Origin: Bradyrhizobium sp. 164
Lineage (GTDB): Bacteria > Pseudomonadota > Alphaproteobacteria > Rhizobiales > Xanthobacteraceae
DNA length: 64,000 nt
NCBI RefSeq assembly: GCF_023073715.1
Contig: NZ_JADPKA010000028.1
Span: forward strand, 124,001 to 188,000
Direction: 5' to 3'
How positions within the stretch are numbered: position 1 is the first letter of the stretch; each line of letters begins with the position of its first letter. Made by a program: the position numbers and the translations under genes. Below, piece after piece: positions 16,953 through 25,858 of this stretch. Under the pieces are notes generated by a model. That model did no database searches. It worked only from the letters and a program-made list of their open reading frames with translations, and was not told where the DNA came from.

Positions 16953-18035
16953 TCAGATCATCCGCGATCGGATGCGATCGACCAGCACGGCCAGGATGAT
17001 GATCACGCCCACCAGCGTCTGCTGCCAGTAGGAGCTGACTTGCGCCAGCACGAGGCCGTTGCGGATCACCTCCAGCAGCACGCAGCCGACGATGGCCCCC
17101 AACGGACCGCCGATGCCGCCGGCGAGATTGGCGCCACCGATCACGGCCGCCGCAATCACGTTGAGCTCGTAGGACGTCGCCATGTTGGCCGGCGCCGATC
17201 CAAGCCAGCCGGAGATGATGATGCCCTGGAGCCCCGCGGCGAGCGCGCAGATCACGTAGACCTCGATCTTCACCCGCACCACCGGAATGCCGGTGAGCTC
17301 GGCCGCCTTCTCGTTGCCACCGAGCGCGAAGACGTGGCGTCCGAACGAGGTATGGTGCAGCACCACGGCCATCGCCAGCGCGAGGATCACCAGATAGATG
17401 AAAGGCACGGGCACGCCGAGCACGTCGCCGGAGGTGAGCGCATAGAAATAATCTGCATCCGGTCCGCCCGGAAAACTGCCACGGCCGTTGGAGACGACGT
17501 AGCCGAGCCCGCGTACGATCGAGAGCATGCCGAGCGTGGTCACGAACGGCGACAGACCGAGCACGGCGATGCAGAAGCCGTTGACGAGCCCGGCGACCAG
17601 CGCGACGCCGAGGCCGGCGAGGATCGAGACCAGCAGGATCAGCCCTGGCACCTTGGCGAGCACGGTCTTGCCGTCGGCCGCCATGTGCACGAACAGCGCG
17701 CCTGCCGGCGAGCCGGGTGCCGACAATTCGGTCATCACCATCGAGGTGATCATGGCGGAGAAACACATCATCGAGCCGACCGAGAGGTCGATGCCGCCGG
17801 TGATGATCACGAAGGTCACGCCCAGCGTGGCAATGGCGATGAAGGAAAAGTTCTTCGCCACGTTCTGCATGTTGCCTTCGGTGAAGAAGTACGGGCTGGC
17901 GAAATGCATGATCACCAGCAACACCGCCAGCGCGAGCAGGACATAGCCGGTCTGTGACGCGAAGATGCCGCGCTGCCACCATCTGATCCGGCCGACATTG
18001 GTGAAGCTGATCGGAGATTCCAGGGGCATGGCCAT
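16953..18035 (-). CDS. Sugar ABC transporter permease (RbsC/FrcC type)
   Basis: 360 residues with about ten membrane segments. The signature stretches are ITGGIDLSVGSMMCFSAMI, VNGFCIAVLGLSPFVTTLGM, SFGRHVFALGGNEKAAELTGIP and ANLAGGIGGPLGAIVGCVLLEVIRNGL, characteristic of the BPD_transp_2 permeases for ribose, xylose or fructose. The region between about residues 95 and 130, which includes PGSPAGALFVHMAADGKTVL, is a longer loop than in RbsC and is also seen in FrcC-like proteins. Its ATG overlaps the stop of the ATPase gene by one base. Confidence 0.93.
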   Translation of the reverse strand: MAMPLESPISFTNVGRIRWWQRGIFASQTGYVLLALAVLLVIMHFASPYFFTEGNMQNVAKNFSFIAIATLGVTFVIITGGIDLSVGSMMCFSAMITSMVMTELSAPGSPAGALFVHMAADGKTVLAKVPGLILLVSILAGLGVALVAGLVNGFCIAVLGLSPFVTTLGMLSIVRGLGYVVSNGRGSFPGGPDADYFYALTSGDVLGVPVPFIYLVILALAMAVVLHHTSFGRHVFALGGNEKAAELTGIPVVRVKIEVYVICALAAGLQGIIISGWLGSAPANMATSYELNVIAAAVIGGANLAGGIGGPLGAIVGCVLLEVIRNGLVLAQVSSYWQQTLVGVIIILAVLVDRIRSRMI

Positions 18036-18793
18036 CACGCCGCCTCCTTCGCGCCGGTGATCAGGGCGGTGACCTCCTCGGGCGAAGTCTGGTGGATCGG
18101 CTTGTCGGCGCGCTTCTCGCCGCGGCGCATGACGACCACGCGGTCGCACACCGCGAACACGTCGGGCATGCGGTGCGAGATCAGCATCACGGCGACACCC
18201 TGCTCCTTCAGCCGGTGGATCAGGCCGAGCACCTGCTCGACCTGGCGGACCGAAATCGCGGCCGTCGGCTCATCCATCATCACCAGCCGCGCATTGGAGA
18301 GCCGCGTCCGCGCGATCGCGACCGCCTGGCGCTGGCCGCCCGACATTTGCTTGACGAGATCATCGGGGCGGGTCTCCGAGCGCAATTCGCCGAACAGCTC
18401 CAGCGCCCGCGCCGCCATCGCCTTGTGGTCGAGCAACGCAATGGGTCCGAATGTGCGCTTCAGCTCGCGGCCGAGGAAGACGTTGGCAGCGGCGGTCAGA
18501 TTGTCGGCGAGTGCGAGATCCTGGTAGACGACCTCGATGCCGACGGTGCGGGCATCGAGCGGTCGGCTGAAATGGACCGCATTGCCGGCAAAGCGGATCT
18601 CGCCATGGCTGGGGCGGAAATTGCCGGCGATGATCTTGACCAGCGTCGACTTACCGGCGCCGTTGTCGCCCATCAGGCCGACGACCTCGCCCGGGAACAC
18701 CTGCATGTCGACCTCATGCAGCGCCCGGATCGCGCCGAACTCCTTGCCGATGCCAGTCAGCTCGAGCACCGGCGTTGCTTCAGCGCTTGTCAT
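18035..18793 (-). CDS. Sugar ABC transporter ATP-binding protein (FrcA type)
   Basis: 252 residues, one nucleotide-binding domain, unlike the double-domain RbsA or XylG. This points to the FrcA-type layout. Walker A is GDNGAGKST (42-50), the signature is SGGQRQ (151-156), Walker B is RLVMMDEPTAA (169-179) and the switch His is in VMLISHRMPDVF. It energises sugar uptake with the permease, to which its stop codon is fused. It follows xylA by 12 bp. Confidence 0.93.
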   Translation of the reverse strand: MTSAEATPVLELTGIGKEFGAIRALHEVDMQVFPGEVVGLMGDNGAGKSTLVKIIAGNFRPSHGEIRFAGNAVHFSRPLDARTVGIEVVYQDLALADNLTAAANVFLGRELKRTFGPIALLDHKAMAARALELFGELRSETRPDDLVKQMSGGQRQAVAIARTRLSNARLVMMDEPTAAISVRQVEQVLGLIHRLKEQGVAVMLISHRMPDVFAVCDRVVVMRRGEKRADKPIHQTSPEEVTALITGAKEAA

Positions 18794-18805
18794 CAGCGGC
18801 CTTCC

Positions 18806-20128
18806 TCAGACATGTCGGTTGACCAGGGATTCCAGATATTCCTGCCGACCCGAGCGCGGCTGCGGGTCGAAGCCGGGGCCGAGCGCACGGTCGGCGAGAT
18901 CGGCGAGCGAACGCTGGCCGCCGAGAATGGCCTGGCCCTCGGGCCCGGCCCATCCTTCGTAGCGCTTGGCAAGCGGTGTGGTGAGCACGCCGGCGTCGAG
19001 CATGTCGGCAGCGGCGAGGAAGGCGCGCGCGCAGGCATCCATCGAGCCGACATGGGCGTGGATCAGATCGTCGGGATCGATCGACTGACGTCTGATTTTG
19101 GCATCAAAATTGAGCCCGCCCGCGGTGAAGCCACCGTGGCTCAGGATCTCGTGGAACACCAAGGCGAGCTCCGGCACGTTCATCGCGAACTGGTCGGTGT
19201 CCCAGCCGAGCAGATCGTCGCCGCGGTTGACGTCGAGCGAGCCGAACACGCCGAGCGCCTCGGCGAGCGCAACCTCGTGATGGAAGGAGTGACCGGCGAG
19301 GATGGCGTGGTTCTGCTCGATGTTGAGCTTGACGTCGTTCAGGAGATCGTAGCGCTCGAGGAAGCCGTAACAGGTGGCGACGTCGAAATCGTATTGATGC
19401 TTGGTCGGCTCCTTCGGCTTGGGCTCGATCAGGATCGGTCCCTTGAAGCCTATTCTGTGCTTGTGCTCGACCACCAGCGAGACGAAGCGGCCGAGCTGGT
19501 CAAGCTCGCGCTTGAGATCGGTGTTGAGCAGCGTCTCGTAGCCCTCGCGCCCGCCCCATAGCACGTAATTCTGGCCGCCGAGCCGGTGCGTCACCTCCAG
19601 CGCGGCGCGGACCTGGCCGGCGGCATAGGTGAAGATATCGGGGTCCGGATTGGTCGCGGCGCCCGCCATGTAGCGACGATGCGTGAACAGATTGGCTGTG
19701 CCCCAGAGCAGGCGGACCTTCGCGGAAGCCATCTTCGCCTCGAACAGATCGGCAATCGCGTTGAGATTGGCGACGGACTCGCTAAGCGAGGCGCCTTCCG
19801 GCGCTGCATCGACGTCGTGGAAGGTGAAGAACGGCACGTCCAGCAGGCGGAACAGCTCGAAGGCAACATCGGCCTTGGCCCGCGCCAGCGCCATCGCATC
19901 GGTACCGTCGTGCCAGGGCCGCAGGAAGGTCTCGCCGCCGAAGGGGTCTGCGCCCGGCCAGCAGAACGAATGCCAATAGCAGACCGCAAATCGTAAGTGG
20001 TCCTCCAGCCGGCGGCCATGCACGAGGCGGTCCTTGTCGTACCAGCGGAAGGCGAGCGTGTTGTCCGCATCTTTGCCGGCAAAGGCGACAGGCGTGCTGG
20101 CCTCGAAGAATTTGGCTGACGCGTTCAC
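18806..20128 (-). CDS. xylA: Xylose isomerase
   Basis: 440 residues, standard for the class II enzyme that interconverts D-xylose and D-xylulose. Motifs are [20 protein letters not shown] (48-67), [12 protein letters not shown] (catalytic His104 and Asp107), [36 protein letters not shown] and [19 protein letters not shown], which holds the metal-binding Glu and His. The start codon is GTG, immediately after the xylB stop, so translation is coupled. This is the central gene of the operon. Confidence 0.97.
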   Translation of the reverse strand: MNASAKFFEASTPVAFAGKDADNTLAFRWYDKDRLVHGRRLEDHLRFAVCYWHSFCWPGADPFGGETFLRPWHDGTDAMALARAKADVAFELFRLLDVPFFTFHDVDAAPEGASLSESVANLNAIADLFEAKMASAKVRLLWGTANLFTHRRYMAGAATNPDPDIFTYAAGQVRAALEVTHRLGGQNYVLWGGREGYETLLNTDLKRELDQLGRFVSLVVEHKHRIGFKGPILIEPKPKEPTKHQYDFDVATCYGFLERYDLLNDVKLNIEQNHAILAGHSFHHEVALAEALGVFGSLDVNRGDDLLGWDTDQFAMNVPELALVFHEILSHGGFTAGGLNFDAKIRRQSIDPDDLIHAHVGSMDACARAFLAAADMLDAGVLTTPLAKRYEGWAGPEGQAILGGQRSLADLADRALGPGFDPQPRSGRQEYLESLVNRHV

Positions 20129-21583
20129 TCAGGCAGTCTCCTTCAATGCAGGATAAAGCGCCCGCCAGCGCAGATAGGCCTCGTCATAGGCCGCAGTGAC
20201 GGATGGGCGGGGTGTGAAGCTCGCGAGCCGCCGCGGGGGTTTGCAGACCTCTGCGGGGTCCTCGCCGGTCGCGGCGATACGGCCGAGCCGCGCAACGCCG
20301 AGCGCGGCGCCCACTTCGCCTTCCTCAACGCGATGAACGGGAATGCCGAGCACGTCGGCGCAGATCTGCGCCCACAGCGGCGAGCGCGAGCCACCGCCGA
20401 CCAGATCGAGCTCAGCAAGCGGCCCACTCGCTGAGCTCAGCGCGGCCAGATTGTCGCGCGCGGCAAAGGCGACGCCTTCGAGCACGGCCTGGACGATCTG
20501 CGCCCGCCCGGTCGCACCGCGCAAGCCCACAAAGGCCCCGCTCGCGGTAGCATCGTTGTGCGGCGTACGCTCGCCATCGAGATACGGCAGGAAGGAGACG
20601 GGGCTGGGCCCGTCGACGCGCTCGCCGAGCGGTGCCAAGAGCGCTGCGGCCGGAGTCTCCATCACGCCAGACAGCCAGGCGAGCGAGGCCGCGGCCGACA
20701 GCATCACCCCCATCTGATGCCAGAGGCCGGGCAGCGCATGGCAGAAGGCATGCACGGCCGAAGCCGGCGCCGGCGCGAAGCGGTCGGTGACGCGGAAGAC
20801 CACGCCCGAGGTGCCCAGCGACAGGAAAGCATTGCCCGGCGCGATCGCGCCAAGCCCGATCGCGCTCGCCGCATTGTCGCCGGCGCCGCCGGCGACCACG
20901 ACATCCGCAGTCATGCCCCAGCGCTGCGCGTATTCCGACGCGAGCACCGCGCTTACCTCGCTGCCCTCGACGAGGCGCGGCATGTGATGCAGATCGAGCC
21001 CGGTGGCATGCAGCAACAGTGCCGACCAGCGGCGCAGACCAACATCCAGCCACAGCGTGCCGGCGGCGTCCGACATGTCCTCGACCATTTCGCCGGTGAG
21101 GCGATAGCGGACATAGGCCTTGGGCAGCAGCACCTTTGCGACGCGATCGAAGATCTTTGGCTCATGCCGCGCCACCCAGAGCAGCTTCGGCGCGGTGAAG
21201 CCAGGCATGGCGAGATTGCCGGCGATCGCGTGCAACGACGGACAGCGCCGCTCCAGCATGGCGCATTCGGCGTGCGAGCGGCCGTCGTTCCAGAGAATCG
21301 CGGAACGCAGCGGCCGCCCATCCTCGCCAAGCAGCGTCGCGCCATGCATCTGGCCCGACAGCCCGATGCCGGCGACCCGCGCGACCTCGCGCGGATGGCG
21401 GGCGGCGAGATCGTCCACCGCGCCGATCGCCGCATCGACCCAGGCGTCCGGATCCTGCTCGGACCACAGCGGCGCCGGGTGCGACAGCGCAAGCTCGCGC
21501 GCGGCCGTCGCGACAATCGCGCCGGCTTCGCTCACGAGCACCGCTTTCACACCGGATGTGCCGATGTCTAGTCCGAGATACAC
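20129..21583 (-). CDS. xylB: Xylulokinase
   Basis: 484 residues from a GTG at 21583, chosen because GGGAGG lies 6 bases upstream and the family starts (M)YLGLDIGTSGVKAVL. A 17-residue in-frame extension upstream has no family match. FGGY-kinase hallmarks are LGLDIGTSGVKAV (phosphate 1), GLSGQMHGATLL, AILWNDGRSHAEC, ISLGTSGVVF-like FLSLGTSGVVFRV and LVGGGSRSPLWAQICADVLG (adenosine motif). It phosphorylates D-xylulose to xylulose 5-phosphate. It directly precedes xylA and follows the LacI regulator gene by 82 bp. Confidence 0.96.
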   Translation of the reverse strand: MYLGLDIGTSGVKAVLVSEAGAIVATAARELALSHPAPLWSEQDPDAWVDAAIGAVDDLAARHPREVARVAGIGLSGQMHGATLLGEDGRPLRSAILWNDGRSHAECAMLERRCPSLHAIAGNLAMPGFTAPKLLWVARHEPKIFDRVAKVLLPKAYVRYRLTGEMVEDMSDAAGTLWLDVGLRRWSALLLHATGLDLHHMPRLVEGSEVSAVLASEYAQRWGMTADVVVAGGAGDNAASAIGLGAIAPGNAFLSLGTSGVVFRVTDRFAPAPASAVHAFCHALPGLWHQMGVMLSAAASLAWLSGVMETPAAALLAPLGERVDGPSPVSFLPYLDGERTPHNDATASGAFVGLRGATGRAQIVQAVLEGVAFAARDNLAALSSASGPLAELDLVGGGSRSPLWAQICADVLGIPVHRVEEGEVGAALGVARLGRIAATGEDPAEVCKPPRRLASFTPRPSVTAAYDEAYLRWRALYPALKETA

Positions 21584-21665
21584 GCCATCCTCCCTTTTGC
21601 CTGTCGCGGTGCGCGAGCTTGACGTCGCATTCACCGCTGCAGACCATTTTGAAATCCAGCTGCCA

Positions 21666-22709
21666 CTAGGGCAGATTGTCCCGCATCACGATGTCGATCC
21701 TGATCTTCTCCTGTTCGCGCAAGATCGGCTCGCCGCGGGCGAGCGCGAGCAGAACGCGCACGGCGGCACGCGCCTCATGGCCAGGGTTCTGCGAGATCGC
21801 CGCATGCATCACGCCCTGCAACAGCAGCCGCCGTGTCAACGCGGTGACGTCGTGCCCGACGAACACCACCTGCTTTTCGCGGCCGGCATCGGTCAAAGCC
21901 TTGGCTACGCCTTGCGTGCCGGCGCCGACGTTATAAAGCCCGACAATGTCAGCATGCCTGCCGAACAGCCGCGCCAATACTTGCTCCGAACGCTCGTCCT
22001 CGTCGCGCCCTTCCAGCACCGGCAGCACGCTGAGACCGGGGAATTCCGTCGCCATCACCTGGTTGAAGCCGAAGATGCGCTCGGCGTGGTCGCGCAGGCC
22101 CTGCGAGCCCGCGACGATCGCGACCTTGCCGGACCTCTGGCCGACCAGCCGCCCGACCAGCGCGCCGGCGGTGCGACCCGCAGCGATGTTGTCGATGCCG
22201 ACATAATGATGGCGGCGCGAGGACGGCACGTCCGAGACCAGCGTCACCACCTTGGCGCCGGCATCGACGAGATCATTGATGGCGGCGCGAACACTCGGAT
22301 GATCCAGCGCCACCACGGCGATGCCATCGTAATCGCCCGATAGCGCCTCCAGCGTGCCTGCGAGCGCGGAGGGGTCGAACACGTCGGTCGGCACCATCTC
22401 GACGCTGAGGCGGCGGGCCGACAGCCAGGCCGACATTTCGCCGAGATAGGCTTCGATCTGCTGCATGAACGGGTTCGAGCCCGACGGCATCACGAAGGCG
22501 AAGCGCCGGGCGCGGCTGCGGGCGAGCTCGGCGGCCGCAACGTGCGGCTGGAACGAATTGCGCTCGATCGCCGCCTTGACGCGCCGGACCGTGTCCGGGC
22601 GGACGCCCGGGCGGTTGTGGAGGACGCGGTCGACCGTGGCGAGGCTGACGCCGGCCTCGCGGGCGATATCCTTCAGCGTCAGCGCAGTTGGGGTGAGCGT
22701 CTCGGCCAT
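21666..22709 (-). CDS. LacI family transcriptional regulator of the xyl-type operon
   Basis: 347 residues. The N-terminal helix-turn-helix and hinge helix read LTLKDIAREAGVSLATVDRV, then HNRPGVRPDTVRRVKAAIE (about 10-50) and HVAAAELARS. The rest is a sugar-binding-like effector domain (RFAFVMPSGSNPFMQQIEAYL, VPSSRRHHYVGIDNIAAGRT, GLYNVGAGTQG). The Asp rather than Ser in SLATVDRVL is typical of a subset of sugar regulators. It is the first gene of the minus-strand operon, so it probably controls its own promoter in the 49-bp gap to the divergent DUF1003 gene. Xylose or a metabolite is the expected inducer. Confidence 0.93.
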   Translation of the reverse strand: MAETLTPTALTLKDIAREAGVSLATVDRVLHNRPGVRPDTVRRVKAAIERNSFQPHVAAAELARSRARRFAFVMPSGSNPFMQQIEAYLGEMSAWLSARRLSVEMVPTDVFDPSALAGTLEALSGDYDGIAVVALDHPSVRAAINDLVDAGAKVVTLVSDVPSSRRHHYVGIDNIAAGRTAGALVGRLVGQRSGKVAIVAGSQGLRDHAERIFGFNQVMATEFPGLSVLPVLEGRDEDERSEQVLARLFGRHADIVGLYNVGAGTQGVAKALTDAGREKQVVFVGHDVTALTRRLLLQGVMHAAISQNPGHEARAAVRVLLALARGEPILREQEKIRIDIVMRDNLP

Positions 22710-22758
22710 GGCTGAAGGCTAGCAGAGGTGTTTTGAGGTGCGCAACTCATTTTGAGGA

Positions 22759-23349
22759 ATGATGGGGTTTGGCTCCGCCCTCCCAGGAACAGGTCCTCCA
22801 CTCGGCCGTTGCCGCCGCGTGCGTAACGACATCACCCATGATCCCGGCGAGGGCCTGAGCCCGACGCTCGAGCGCAACATCCAGGCGCTCGTCGCGCGTC
22901 GCCGTGGGGAGCAGCGGGCTGCCACGAACCAGGAAAAACTCGCCGACGCGATCACGGCCTTCACCGGCAGCATGCCGTTCGTTTATCTCCACCTGGCCAT
23001 ATTTGGTTTCTGGATCATCGCCAATCTGAATTGGCTGCCGGGGATCCCGGTCTGGGACGAAAGTTTTGTGGTGCTCGCGATGATCGCCTCGGTGGAAGCG
23101 ATTTTCCTCTCCACCTTCGTGCTGATTTCGCAGAACCGCATGACCGCGGCCGCGGACAAGCGCGCCGATCTCGACCTCCAGATCAGCCTGCTCGCCGAGC
23201 ATGAACTGACCAAGGTTGCCCGCCTGCTCACGCAGGTCGCCGAGCGGCTCGACGTCAAACCTGACTCGAAGCGCGATCTGGAGGAAGCGGCCCGGGACAT
23301 CGCCCCCGAACGCGTGCTCGACAAGATCGAGGAGACGCGAAGAAGTTGA
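22759..23349 (+). CDS. DUF1003 membrane protein
   Basis: 196 residues. The DUF1003 core holds RRGEQRAATNQEKLADAITAFTGSMPFVYLHL, two membrane helices (FVYLHLAIFGFWIIANL and VVLAMIASVEAIFLSTFVLI) and the invariant SQNRMTAAADKRADLDLQI. The C-terminal part is an amphipathic helix. The function is unknown. The true start is unsure: the first ~20 residues (rich in Gly and Pro) are unlike the family, and a GTG at 22819 is an alternative. Divergent from the LacI gene. Confidence 0.88.
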   Translation: MMGFGSALPGTGPPLGRCRRVRNDITHDPGEGLSPTLERNIQALVARRRGEQRAATNQEKLADAITAFTGSMPFVYLHLAIFGFWIIANLNWLPGIPVWDESFVVLAMIASVEAIFLSTFVLISQNRMTAAADKRADLDLQISLLAEHELTKVARLLTQVAERLDVKPDSKRDLEEAARDIAPERVLDKIEETRRS

Positions 23350-23397
23350 GGCTGCATGCACCTTGCGCCAGTCGGCTGCATGCACCTTGCGCCAGTC
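23350..23397. repeat. Perfect 24-bp tandem duplication
   Basis: The 24-base unit beginning GGCTGCATGCACC occurs twice in direct succession, at 23350-23373 and 23374-23397, right at the DUF1003 stop codon and 7 bp before the GNAT stop. It is a short recent duplication between two convergent genes. Confidence 0.85.
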
Positions 23398-23404
23398 GGC
23401 AGGC

Positions 23405-23869
23405 TCAGCTGGTGGTCAGATCCAGCGTCAGGAACAGGCTGTTGGGATCCTCGACATAGCCTTCGAATGGACCGCAGGCGACGAAGCCGTGGGCCTGATA
23501 GAGGGCGTGCGCGGGTTTGAAATAACCCCAGGAGCCGGTTTCCAGGCTGAGCCGCGTCATGCCGCGCATGCGGGCTTCACTGATGATGTGGCGGAGCATC
23601 TGGCCGCCGAAGCCGCGCCGGCGTGTGGTCTGCAGCGTGTGCATCGACTTCACCTCGCCGTGGTCGGCCGAAAGCGTCTTCAGCGCGCCGGTGGCGACCA
23701 GTGTCTCGCCGTCCCAGCCGGTCCAGAATCCGATGTCGGGTGCACGAAGACCCGAGAGATCAAGTGCATGGGCGCTACCGGGCGCGGTCTGCGCCCGCGC
23801 CGCCGTGACGTGATGATCGAGCAGCGCGATGACACGGGGATCAAAGGTGTCGCCGGGGCGGATGTGCAT
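23405..23869 (-). CDS. GNAT family N-acetyltransferase
   Basis: 154 residues with the GNAT fold. The acetyl-CoA loop is QTTRRRGFGGQMLRHIISEA (motif A, R/Q-x-x-G-x-G/A), followed by LSLETGSWGYFKPAHALYQAHGF (motif B). The acceptor is unknown. It lies 42 bp downstream of the XRE-cupin regulator on the same strand and may be co-transcribed with it. Confidence 0.9.
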   Translation of the reverse strand: MHIRPGDTFDPRVIALLDHHVTAARAQTAPGSAHALDLSGLRAPDIGFWTGWDGETLVATGALKTLSADHGEVKSMHTLQTTRRRGFGGQMLRHIISEARMRGMTRLSLETGSWGYFKPAHALYQAHGFVACGPFEGYVEDPNSLFLTLDLTTS

Positions 23870-23911
23870 CGTCAGGGCCTCACTCCAGGGTCTCGGATCG
23901 CATCGGTGCCC

Positions 23912-24493
23912 TCACATCTTGCCGTAGGAAGCGCCGCGCCGCGTGATGATGACGTAGCGCGCATCCTGCCGGGTCTCGTTCTCGAAAATCACCGCGCGCA
24001 TCACGTCGAAATCCAGACAATCGCCCTCGTGCAACCGCACCGCCTTGGCGTCGATATGCACGGCGATGGCTCCCTCCAGCATCAATAATTGTTGGGTGAA
24101 GGCGTTGCGGCCCCAGGGACTGTACGGCACCCGCGCGCCGGCCGGCAGGTCGACGACGATGATCTCGATCCCGCTCGCCGCATCGGTTGGCGAGGCGTGG
24201 CGCCTGCGATAGCCGCTCTCGGGATCGCGCCAATGCGGCTGATCGGCAAGTCGCACCAGCCGCTCGGGCGGCTTCTCGGCCAGTGCGACCACATCGCTGA
24301 GCGACACGTCGAGCGCTGCGCAGAGTTTTCCGAGCAGCGCAGCCGTCGCACTGCTCTGCGCCCGCTCCACCCGCCCGATCATGGCCCGGCTGACGCCGGA
24401 CCGAGTTGCCAGTTCGTTCAACGTCATGCCGGCCTGGGTCCGCAGCGTCTTCAGGCGGCGGCCGACCGCACGATCGAGTTTCTGCTGGTCCAT
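23912..24493 (-). CDS. XRE-family regulator with cupin domain
   Basis: About 193 residues from the ATG at 24493; an ATG at 24514 adds seven residues and neither has a strong ribosome site. The N-terminal HTH is VGRRLKTLRTQAGMTLNELA followed by TRSGVSRAMIGRVERAQSSA. A C-terminal cupin ends LLMLEGAIAVHIDAKAVRLHEGDCLDFDVMRAVIFEN. Such proteins sense a small ligand in the cupin pocket and control neighbouring enzyme genes. It is divergent from the epoxide-hydrolase-like gene and upstream of the GNAT gene, so either could be its target. Confidence 0.88.
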   Translation of the reverse strand: MDQQKLDRAVGRRLKTLRTQAGMTLNELATRSGVSRAMIGRVERAQSSATAALLGKLCAALDVSLSDVVALAEKPPERLVRLADQPHWRDPESGYRRRHASPTDAASGIEIIVVDLPAGARVPYSPWGRNAFTQQLLMLEGAIAVHIDAKAVRLHEGDCLDFDVMRAVIFENETRQDARYVIITRRGASYGKM

Positions 24494-24669
24494 TTTTTTA
24501 GCCCCGGCCTTCATCCAAGCGTTGCCCGGCGCAAGGACCGCATGCCGCCTCGACCAACCTAAGCCGGGCGAGAGGCGAATGCCGGGAGCGCCAGTCCAAT
24601 ATATTAGAATCTTTGCGCAGCCGGGACACCCGATTAGGATGCTTCCCATAAGCAGGACCGGGAGGCGAC

Positions 24670-25662
24670 ATGGGCGAGCCGACGCAGCGGACGATCAAGG
24701 CCAACGGTATCAGCCTCAACATCGCCGAGCAGGGCGAGGGGCCAATGGTGCTGCTCTGCCACGGCTTTCCGGAAGGCTGGTACTCCTGGCGCCACCAGCT
24801 CGAGGCGCTGGCAGCGGCCGGCTACCGCGCTGTTGCGCCCGACATGCGCGGCTATGGCAAGAGCGACCGGCCCGAAGCCATCGACCAGTATACGATCTTG
24901 CACATGGTCGGCGATCTCGTCGGCGTGCTCGACGCGTTCGAGGCGAAGGACGCCGTGATCGTCGGGCATGATTGGGGTGCGACAATTGCCTGGCACACGG
25001 CGCGCCTGCGTCCCGATCGCTTCCGCGCCGCTGCCATTCTCAGCGTACCCTATCGCCCGCGCAGTCCCGTGCGGCCGACCAGCGTCATGCCGCGGACAGC
25101 GGATGCGCAGTTCTATCAGTTGTACTTTCAGGAGCCCGGTGTCGCCGAAGCGGAGTTCGAACGGGATCCGCGCGCTACGCTCGGCGCCATGCTCTTCGGC
25201 GGTTCCGGCGAAGGGGCGGCGGCGATCCGCGCCAATGCCGAGCGCGCCGGCAGGACCGTCGGCATCGGGATGGTCTCGCGCAAGGATGGCATGTTGCCGA
25301 AGGTGCAGGTGCCGCTGCCCTCATGGCTGAGCGTCGCCGACCTCGATCATTACGGCGCCGAATTTGCCCGCAGCGGGTTTCGCGGGCCGCTCAACTATTA
25401 CCGTAACATCGATCGCAACTGGGAGCTGATGGCGGCCTTCGAGGGGGTGAAGGTGACCGTGCCCTCACTCTTCATCGCCGGCGACCGTGACATGGTCATT
25501 GCCTTCCCCGGTGCCGCCGAGCATCTCGCCAACATGAGACAATGGGTGCCGCAGCTACGCGAGATCAAGATGCTGCCGGGCTGCGGACATTGGACGCAGC
25601 AGGAGCGGCCGGCGGAGGTGAACGCGGCGATCGTCGAATTCCTGCGAAGCCTGCCGAACTGA
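24670..25662 (+). CDS. Alpha/beta hydrolase, epoxide hydrolase-like
   Basis: 330 residues. LLCHGFPEGWYSWRHQLEAL carries the HGFPE oxyanion motif, VIVGHDWGATIAW the nucleophile Asp (G-H-D-W-G), and CGHWTQQERPAEVN the catalytic His. The D nucleophile and HGFPE are marks of soluble epoxide hydrolases and haloalkane dehalogenases. LNYYRNIDRNWELM in the cap contains a candidate ring-opening Tyr, favouring epoxide hydrolase. GGGAGG precedes the ATG. This is the last backbone gene before the island. Confidence 0.92.
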   Translation: MGEPTQRTIKANGISLNIAEQGEGPMVLLCHGFPEGWYSWRHQLEALAAAGYRAVAPDMRGYGKSDRPEAIDQYTILHMVGDLVGVLDAFEAKDAVIVGHDWGATIAWHTARLRPDRFRAAAILSVPYRPRSPVRPTSVMPRTADAQFYQLYFQEPGVAEAEFERDPRATLGAMLFGGSGEGAAAIRANAERAGRTVGIGMVSRKDGMLPKVQVPLPSWLSVADLDHYGAEFARSGFRGPLNYYRNIDRNWELMAAFEGVKVTVPSLFIAGDRDMVIAFPGAAEHLANMRQWVPQLREIKMLPGCGHWTQQERPAEVNAAIVEFLRSLPN

Positions 25663-25666
25663 AGCT

Positions 25667-25711
25667 TGGAGCGGGCGAAGGGAATCGAACCCTCGTATGC
25701 AGCTTGGGAAG
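25667..25711 (-). other. tRNA-Gly(CCC) 3' fragment, probable attachment site of the island
   Basis: Read on the minus strand, this 45-base piece gives an anticodon loop TTCCCAA (anticodon CCC), the 3' anticodon stem AGCTG, a T-arm GAGGGTTCGATTCCCTT, the acceptor strand CGCCCGC, a discriminator T and an encoded CCA. The sequence breaks off just 5' of the anticodon, and no D-arm or 5' acceptor strand exists to the right. It therefore is not a working tRNA gene. A 3' tRNA piece next to a tyrosine integrase is the standard sign of an att site. The complete gene should lie at the other island end, outside the window. Confidence 0.8.
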
Positions 25712-25858
25712 GGATATTCGTCAGCTTTTCGACCGTCGGCGTCTGAGCCTAAGCACTTGGAAACTCGCAATTAATTGCATCTTAAGGCCACTTCGGCTAC
25801 CAGAGGCAAAATCTGAGCGTTTTCAGGACGTGTTGTAGAATTGTTGTAGAGGTTAAGG

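Noticed and set aside
18092..19561. A 489-codon open frame on the plus strand opposite the sugar ATPase and xylA genes
   Set aside because: It is antisense to two confidently identified genes, is rich in Arg, Ala, Glu and His, and has no domain. High GC content opens such mirror frames.
25667..25740. A complete tRNA-Gly gene on the minus strand
   Set aside because: Only the anticodon loop to CCA is present. The sequence right of 25711 forms no D-arm or 5' acceptor strand.
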